A stretch of 37,602 bases of DNA from positions 1-37,602 of the forward strand of contig JAHFUS010000009.1 of the NCBI GenBank assembly GCA_023264975.1, given 5' to 3'. Numbering within the stretch: position 1 is the stretch's first letter; each line of letters starts with the position of its first letter. The translations under genes and the position numbers were made by a program. The DNA is from Actinomycetes bacterium. Its GTDB lineage: Bacteria > Actinomycetota > Acidimicrobiia > Acidimicrobiales > GCA-2861595. The notes below the pieces were generated by a model, which did no database searches, had not been told where the DNA came from, and was given only the letters and a program-made list of their open reading frames with translations. Below are positions 32,655 through 37,602 of this stretch, in pieces.

Positions 32655-32699
32655 CAGGCTATTGGTTGCGTCGACCGCGGAGCCTGAGCGTGCGCAACC
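32655..32699 (-). promoter_or_regulatory. pyk promoter region with two interleaved inverted repeats
   Basis: On the minus strand GGTTGCG, CAGGCT, CGCAACC and AGCCTG follow one another, so a 7-bp and a 6-bp inverted repeat interlock. TAGCCT (32661-32656), inside the last arm, is also a -10 box ending six bases before the pyk ATG. If the mRNA is leaderless, the repeats are DNA operators; if transcribed, they could fold as a pseudoknot over the start. Confidence 0.4.
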
Positions 32700-32745
32700 G
32701 CCCCGCCCACACCCGTTGTCGGTACGGAACCCGGGACCCGGCCCG

Positions 32746-34425
32746 TCAGCCGGCGTTGATCTGGCGGACCTCGGCCAGTACGGGCGGCGCAGAGGTGCCG
32801 GCCAGGTCGGCCAGCTCGGCCGCCGTCAGCGTCTCCCGCTCGGCCAGGGCGTCCGCGATGCGGAACATGGCGAGCCGGTTGTCCGTCAGAATCTGTTGGG
32901 CCGCCTGCTCGGCCCTCGATAGCAGGAGGCGCACCTCGGCCCCGCCGGCGCTGCCCTCGAAGTAGTGCGTCGGGTCGTCCTTCTTCCCGCCGGCCAGCTC
33001 GTAGCGACCGGTCATGGCCAGGCGCTCCACCATGCGCCGCGCCAGCAGGGCGGCGTGCTCGAGGTCGTCCTCGGCGCGGGTGCTGGGCTCACCGAAGGCG
33101 TTGAGCTCGGCCGCCCGCCCGCCCAGCAGCACGATCAGCTGCGCGATGAGCTCGCGCTTGGTGACGACGCCGCCCTCGTCGGCCGGCGACCACACCGACT
33201 TGTCGAACGAGCCGGTGCGGCTCACGATCGACACCCGGGGTGGTGTGCGCATACCCACCACCAGCAGGGACAGCAGGGCGTGGCCCGCCTCGTGCACCGA
33301 GGCCAGCTCCTTCTCGCCCTCGTCCATCAGGCGGGAGTTGCGGGTGCCCGAGTGGATGCGGGCCACGGCTTCGTCGACGTCTTCCGGCGAGATGCGGGGA
33401 TGGTGGCGGCGGGCGGCCAGCAGTGAGGCCTCGTTGACGATGTTGGCCAGCTCGGCGGGGGAGAGGCCGGCGCTGCTGGACGCGACGTCGGCCCAGTCGA
33501 CCCGCCCCGAGAAGGGGCGCTTGCCGGCGTGGAGGCGCAGGATCTTCTCCCTCCCCTTCACGTCGGGACGGTCGATCTGGATGCGGCGGTCGAAGCGGCC
33601 CGGTCGCAGCAGGGCGGGGTCGATCAGCTCGGGCCGGTTGGTGGCGGCCAGCAGGAGCACGCCCGACGAGCCCACGAAGCCGTCTAGCTCCACCAGCAGC
33701 TGGTTGAGGGTGTGGTCGAACTCGCGGTTGCCGCCGCCGTCGGAGTCGCGCTTGCGGCCGACGGCGTCGAGCTCGTCGATGAAGACGATGGACGGGGCGT
33801 TCTTCTTGGCCTCGAGGAACAGCTCCCGCACGCGGGCGGCGCCCACGCCGACGAACTTCTCCACGAAGCTGGAGGCGGACACGAAGTAGAAGGGGCGGCC
33901 CGTCTCGCCCGCCAGCGCCCGGGCCAGCAGGGTCTTGCCGCAGCCGGGCAGGCCGTGGAGGAGGATGCCCCGGGGAAGCTCGGCCCCGAGGGCGCGGAAG
34001 CGGTCCGGGTCGGACAGGTACTCGGTGACCTCGCGCAGCTCGGCGATGGCGTCGTCGAGGCCGGCCACGTCGGCGAAGGTGACCGTCGGGTGGTCGGCGG
34101 CCAGCTCGGGACGGCCCGGCTTGGACGGGCTGGCCGTGCGACCGCGGCCGGCGTCGCCCGGGTGGGCGGCCATCCCGCCGTCATCATCGTCGTCGTAGCG
34201 CTCGACCCGTTGCAGGTGGCTGCCCGGCGTGAGCCCGTCGTGCTTGCGGTTGACGGCGGTCATGCGCAGCGCCACGACGGTGACGGCGACGATGGCCAGG
34301 ACCGGGAGGATGAACTCCGGCCTTGTGATGATCTCGTTGAGGTCGTTCATGCCCGGGTCTGAGCTCCCCACCTGGTTGTCAGCGAGCAGGGCGAACACTA
34401 GCCCCTCATCCCCCACCACGCTCAT
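32746..34425 (-). CDS. ftsH: ATP-dependent zinc metalloprotease FtsH, second copy
   Basis: A 559-residue FtsH-type membrane protease with one clear membrane span ([18 protein letters not shown], about 38-55), a short acidic linker (YDDDDDGG), AAA+ and M41 domains. Walker A is GLPGCGKT (158-165) instead of GPPGTGKT. The pore loop [10 protein letters not shown] is standard, and so are Walker [12 protein letters not shown] and RPGRFDRR. The zinc site is VHEAGH (HEAGH 378-382), with the third ligand in EDDLEHA. This is closer to canonical FtsH than the gene at 1299, though it lacks the usual periplasmic domain. ATG 34425 gives the longest protein; ATG 34350, 25 codons in, is an alternative with GGGGAG upstream. 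Pyk follows 96 bp downstream. Confidence 0.9.
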   Translation of the reverse strand: MSVVGDEGLVFALLADNQVGSSDPGMNDLNEIITRPEFILPVLAIVAVTVVALRMTAVNRKHDGLTPGSHLQRVERYDDDDDGGMAAHPGDAGRGRTASPSKPGRPELAADHPTVTFADVAGLDDAIAELREVTEYLSDPDRFRALGAELPRGILLHGLPGCGKTLLARALAGETGRPFYFVSASSFVEKFVGVGAARVRELFLEAKKNAPSIVFIDELDAVGRKRDSDGGGNREFDHTLNQLLVELDGFVGSSGVLLLAATNRPELIDPALLRPGRFDRRIQIDRPDVKGREKILRLHAGKRPFSGRVDWADVASSSAGLSPAELANIVNEASLLAARRHHPRISPEDVDEAVARIHSGTRNSRLMDEGEKELASVHEAGHALLSLLVVGMRTPPRVSIVSRTGSFDKSVWSPADEGGVVTKRELIAQLIVLLGGRAAELNAFGEPSTRAEDDLEHAALLARRMVERLAMTGRYELAGGKKDDPTHYFEGSAGGAEVRLLLSRAEQAAQQILTDNRLAMFRIADALAERETLTAAELADLAGTSAPPVLAEVRQINAG

Positions 34426-34542
34426 TTGTCGTGGTATGGCCCGGCGAGGGGTAGCGGTGCGTCCTCCTCGCGGTCCTGCGGGGGCGTGCCGAGAGAATTT
34501 CGCGATTTGCCCACGACCAGCGGTTTCGCGACCCCCCGACCG

Positions 34543-34572
34543 TTGACACAGGTGGAATTACAGTGCTGTAAT
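34543..34572 (+). promoter_or_regulatory. nrdJ promoter overlapping a 16-bp palindrome
   Basis: TTGACA (34543-34548) and TGTAAT (34567-34572), 18 bp apart, make a near-consensus sigma-70-type promoter, the best in this window. The -10 box is one arm of ATTACAG-TG-CTGTAAT (34557-34572), a perfect inverted repeat, so a repressor bound there would block RNA polymerase. Confidence 0.6.
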
Positions 34573-34604
34573 AGCCACCGCATCTCGTGGCCCCACCACC
34601 GTCC

Positions 34605-34622
34605 ACCACAACATGTTGTGGT
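34605..34622 (+). promoter_or_regulatory. NrdR-box-like palindrome in the nrdJ leader
   Basis: ACCACAACATGTTGTGGT is a perfect 18-bp palindrome. Its core fits the NrdR box (acaCwAtATaTwGtgt) at most positions, including CA-A-AT-T-TG. NrdR represses ribonucleotide reductase genes when dATP is high. The centre lies 49 bp from the centre of the upstream palindrome. It would fall in the first 40 nt of the transcript. Confidence 0.5.
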
Positions 34623-34699
34623 TTCCGCCCCGGATGGCCAATGTGGGCCGGTCAACCCCCGACTGCACGAGAGCACCGACGACTGAGGAGGCTACCCGC

Positions 34700-37462
34700 A
34701 TGGCCATGGCCCAGGAGCAGATGGGAATCGGCATCCGCCGGCACTTCACCACCGAGGGGTCGCACCCCTACGACGAGGTGGCGTGGGACCGGCGGGACGC
34801 CCGGATCACCAACTTCCTGGACGGCACCGTGGCGTTCGAGCAGCTCGGCGTGGAGGTGCCCACGAGCTGGAGCGTCAACGCCACCAACATCCTGGCCCAG
34901 AAGTACTTTCGCGGGAACCCGGGCGCTCCCGAGCGGGAGACGTCGCTGCGCCAGGTGATCGACCGGGTGGTCGATACCATCACCGGCTGGGGCGTGAAGG
35001 ACGGCTACTTCGTCCACGACGACGAGGCCGAGGCGTTCAACGCCGAGCTGAAGCATCTCGTGGTCAACCAGAAGGCGGCCTTCAACTCCCCGGTGTGGTT
35101 CAACATCGGGGTGAAGGGCCGCCCGGCCCAGGCGTCGGCCTGCTTCATCCTGTCGGTCGACGACACCATGGACGACATCCTCAACTGGTACGTCGAGGAG
35201 GGCACGATCTTCAAGGGCGGCTCGGGCGCGGGCGTCAACCTCTCCCGCATCCGGTCGTCCGAGGAGCGCCTGGGCGGCGGGGGCACCGCCTCGGGCCCGG
35301 TGAGCTTCATGAGGGGCGCCGACGCGTCGGCCGGCACCATCAAGAGCGGGGGCGTCACCCGCCGCGCCGCCAAGATGGTGATCCTCGACGCCGACCACCC
35401 CGACATCGAGGAGTTCATCTGGTGCAAGGCCGTCGAGGAGCGCAAGGCGCGCGCCCTGCGCGACGCCGGCTTCGACATGGACCTCGACGGCCGCGACAGC
35501 CACTCCATCCAGTACCAGAACGCCAACAACTCGGTGCGGGTCACCGACGAGTTCATGCAGGCGGTGGTCGACGACGACCAGTGGCACCTCACGTCACGCA
35601 CCAGTGGCGAGGTGGTGCGCACGGTCAAGGCCCGTGACCTCATGCGCCAGATCGCTCAGGCCACCTGGGAGTGTGCCGACCCCGGCATGCAGTTCGACAC
35701 CACCATCAACCGCTGGCACACGGCCGCCAACACGGGCCGCATCAACGGCAGCAATCCCTGCTCCGAATATATGCATCTCGACAATTCAGCCTGCAATCTG
35801 GCGAGTCTGAATCTCTTGCGGTTCCTCGACGTCGACGGAACCTTCGACGTGGCCGGTTTCCGGGCCGCCACCGCGGTGCTGTTCACCGCCCAGGAGATCC
35901 TGGTCGGCAACGCCGACTACCCCACCAAGCGCATCGGCGACACGTCCCGCCGCTTCCGCCAGTTGGGCATCGGGTACGCCAACCTCGGCGCCCTCCTCAT
36001 GGCCGAGGGCATGGCCTACGACTCCGACGACGGCCGGGCCTGGGCGGCGGCGCTCACCGCCCTGCTCACCGGCGGCGCCTACGCCACGTCAGCCCGCATC
36101 GCCGCCCGCATGGGGCCGTTCGCCGGCTACCACGAGAACGCCGAGCACATGCTGCGCGTCCTGCGGATGCACCGCGACGAGGTGGCCAAGATCGACGAGG
36201 AGCGGGTGCCGCCCGAGCTGCTGTCGGCCGCCCAGGAGGAGTGGGACACCGCCGTCGAGCTGGGCCACTCCTATGGCGTGCGCAACTCGCAGGCCAGCGT
36301 CCTTGCTCCGACCGGAACGATCGGATTGCTCATGGATTGTGACACCACCGGAATCGAGCCCGACCTCGGGCTGGTCAAGTCCAAGAAGCTGGTGGGCGGC
36401 GGCACCATGCAGATCGTCAACCAGACGATCCCGCGGGCGCTGCGGCGACTCGGCTACACCGACGCCCAGGTCGACGACATCGTCGCCTACATCGACACCA
36501 ACAAGTCCGTGCTCGGTGCACCCCATCTGGCCGCGGACCACCTGTCAGTTTTCGCCTGCTCCATGGGCGACAACACCATCCACCACTCCGGCCACGTGCG
36601 GATGATGGCGGCCGTGCAGCCGTTCATCTCGGGTGCGATCTCAAAGACTGTCAATCTCCCCGAAACGGCTACCGTCGAGGACCTGGAGCAGCTTCACATC
36701 GACGCATGGAAGCTGGGCATCAAGGCGCTGGCCGTCTACCGGGACAACTGCAAGGTGGCCCAGCCCCTGTCGAGCGTGAAGAAGGACGCTCCCAAGTCGG
36801 CGGCCCAGGCCCACGACCAGGAGCTGGCCGTGAAGGTGGCGGAGCTGGAAAAGGCGCTCGACCGCCAGACCGTCGTCGTCAAGCAGCCCATCCGCGAGCG
36901 CCTGCCCCGGCGCCGGCGGTCGTACACGTTCGCCTTCCGGGTGGCCGACTGCGAGGGCTACGTCACCGTCGGCGAGTACGACGACGGGCGGCCGGGCGAG
37001 GTCTTCATGAAGGTCTCCAAGCAGGGCTCCACCCTGGCCGGCGTGATGGACGCCTTCTCCATCTCGGTCTCGCTGGGTCTCCAGCACGGGGTGCCTCTGA
37101 AGACCTATGTCCAGAAGTACACCAACATGCGCTTCGAGCCGGCCGGCATGACCGACGATCACGACCTGCGGATCGCCTCGTCGCTGGTCGACTACATCTT
37201 CCGCCGGCTGGCGGTGGACTACCTGCCCCGCGACGAGCGGGCCGAGCTCGGCATCCTCACCACCGACGAGCGCACCCAGCCCACCCTGCCCGGCGTGGAG
37301 GAGACGTCGGTGCGCGACGAGCTAGTGGTGGACGCGCCCCGGGTGTCGCCGCCCATGGCGCACAGCGATGCGCCCTTCTGCATGACGTGTGGGGTGCAGA
37401 TGGTGCGGGCCGGCAGCTGCCACGCCTGCCCGTCATGCGGGAGCACCAGCGGCTGCTCGTAG
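34700..37462 (+). CDS. nrdJ: Adenosylcobalamin-dependent ribonucleotide reductase (class II)
   Basis: A 920-residue class II reductase, which makes deoxyribonucleotides using a coenzyme B12-derived thiyl radical and works with or without oxygen. Active-site residues are in NPCSEYMHLDNSACNLASLN: Asn352, thiyl Cys354, Glu356, and Cys365, which pairs with Cys148 (ASACFILSVDD). Other conserved parts are KGGSGAGVNLSRIRSSEE, APTGTIGLLMDCDTTGIEP and SGAISKTVNLPE. The C-terminus has the TSCPD-type domain (EVFMKVSKQGSTLAGVMDA) and a Cys-rich tail (CMTCG, CHACPSCG) for zinc and electron transfer. ATG 34700 follows GAGGAGG by eight bases; ATG 34706 is possible. Codon use turns AT-rich at three active-site segments. 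No NrdR gene or B12 riboswitch is seen nearby. Confidence 0.95.
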   Translation: MAMAQEQMGIGIRRHFTTEGSHPYDEVAWDRRDARITNFLDGTVAFEQLGVEVPTSWSVNATNILAQKYFRGNPGAPERETSLRQVIDRVVDTITGWGVKDGYFVHDDEAEAFNAELKHLVVNQKAAFNSPVWFNIGVKGRPAQASACFILSVDDTMDDILNWYVEEGTIFKGGSGAGVNLSRIRSSEERLGGGGTASGPVSFMRGADASAGTIKSGGVTRRAAKMVILDADHPDIEEFIWCKAVEERKARALRDAGFDMDLDGRDSHSIQYQNANNSVRVTDEFMQAVVDDDQWHLTSRTSGEVVRTVKARDLMRQIAQATWECADPGMQFDTTINRWHTAANTGRINGSNPCSEYMHLDNSACNLASLNLLRFLDVDGTFDVAGFRAATAVLFTAQEILVGNADYPTKRIGDTSRRFRQLGIGYANLGALLMAEGMAYDSDDGRAWAAALTALLTGGAYATSARIAARMGPFAGYHENAEHMLRVLRMHRDEVAKIDEERVPPELLSAAQEEWDTAVELGHSYGVRNSQASVLAPTGTIGLLMDCDTTGIEPDLGLVKSKKLVGGGTMQIVNQTIPRALRRLGYTDAQVDDIVAYIDTNKSVLGAPHLAADHLSVFACSMGDNTIHHSGHVRMMAAVQPFISGAISKTVNLPETATVEDLEQLHIDAWKLGIKALAVYRDNCKVAQPLSSVKKDAPKSAAQAHDQELAVKVAELEKALDRQTVVVKQPIRERLPRRRRSYTFAFRVADCEGYVTVGEYDDGRPGEVFMKVSKQGSTLAGVMDAFSISVSLGLQHGVPLKTYVQKYTNMRFEPAGMTDDHDLRIASSLVDYIFRRLAVDYLPRDERAELGILTTDERTQPTLPGVEETSVRDELVVDAPRVSPPMAHSDAPFCMTCGVQMVRAGSCHACPSCGSTSGCS

Positions 37463-37546
37463 GCAGGCAGGGCACCGCACGGCGTCGGCCACCGTCAGCA
37501 GCGCAGGGTCGAACGACCGTGTTCGAGCCTACAAATGGGGGTCTGG

Positions 37547-37602
37547 CAAGGACCCCTGTGACGAGGACCCCTGTGACAAGGACCCCTGTGACAAGGACCC
37601 CT
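37547..37602. repeat. 15-bp tandem repeat at the window end
   Basis: The unit CAAGGACCCCTGTGA is repeated at least 3.7 times up to the last base (one copy has CGAGG), and the array continues beyond the window. Just before it, GGGGTC in GGGGGTCTGGCAAGGACCCC can pair with the first GACCCC. It starts 84 bp after nrdJ. It has no spacers, so it is not a CRISPR array. Confidence 0.8.

Noticed and set aside
34426-34699. Possible cobalamin riboswitch before the B12-dependent nrdJ
   Set aside because: The region after the promoter is only about 120 nt and no B12-box or the expected multi-stem layout is visible.
37547-37602. CRISPR-like array at the window end
   Set aside because: The 15-bp units are contiguous, without unique spacers, and no cas genes are present.

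Overview
This is high-GC chromosomal DNA from an actinobacterium, most likely in or near the Acidimicrobiia. The support is a SepH-type septation protein, the order ammonium transporter / PII / GlnD, a HemQ-type coproheme decarboxylase, GTG-rich starts and many 4-bp ATGA/GTGA gene overlaps. The taxon is inferred from gene content, not from a marker search. No rRNA, tRNA, CRISPR array, transposase or phage gene was seen. The genes are housekeeping and nutrient-handling genes; the unusual material lies at gene junctions.

Layout. 1-5740: a partial secreted SpoIID-type protein (minus), a lipoprotein, a divergent FtsH-like AAA+ protease overlapping hemQ, and a secreted CAP-domain protein. 5894-10950 (minus): a branched-chain amino-acid type ABC importer, livJ-livH-livMG(fused)-livF, with a strong hairpin between livJ and livH. 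11125-13612: a LarE-type sulfur transferase, a NIL-domain protein, a DUF2993 protein and two unrecognised proteins, tightly coupled. 13684-13878 (minus): a small Cys-rich protein. 14084-17983: amt-glnB-glnD behind a GlnR-like operator. 18014-22751: a zinc-ribbon protein, a YacP/NYN protein, a small Cys-rich protein and sepH. 23092-30290: queG, a GT4 glycosyltransferase, a membrane protein, an eRF1-like protein, a ROK glucokinase, an LLM flavin oxidoreductase and an aminotransferase. 30371-34425: an ACT protein, a remnant of an ECF sigma gene, pyruvate kinase and a second FtsH. 34700-37462: the B12-dependent ribonucleotide reductase nrdJ.

The strongest candidate for something undescribed is a dispersed 68-bp repeat at three junctions (1231-1302, 19897-20039, 24174-24313; five copies). 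Four copies are complete 23-codon micro-ORFs. At two loci the first micro-ORF starts on the ATGA of the upstream gene's stop, and at all three the array ends on the GTG start of the downstream gene, so the units could relay ribosomes between genes. A second, 45-bp palindromic repeat follows two genes (13627-13671 and 28289-28333).

Other junction features: several genes show an actinobacterial leaderless signature (TANNNT, 6-7 nt, then ATG/GTG). Three genes (livH, glnD, the ROK kinase) have no ATG, GTG or TTG where their homology begins; in glnD that point coincides with a perfect 15-bp hairpin.
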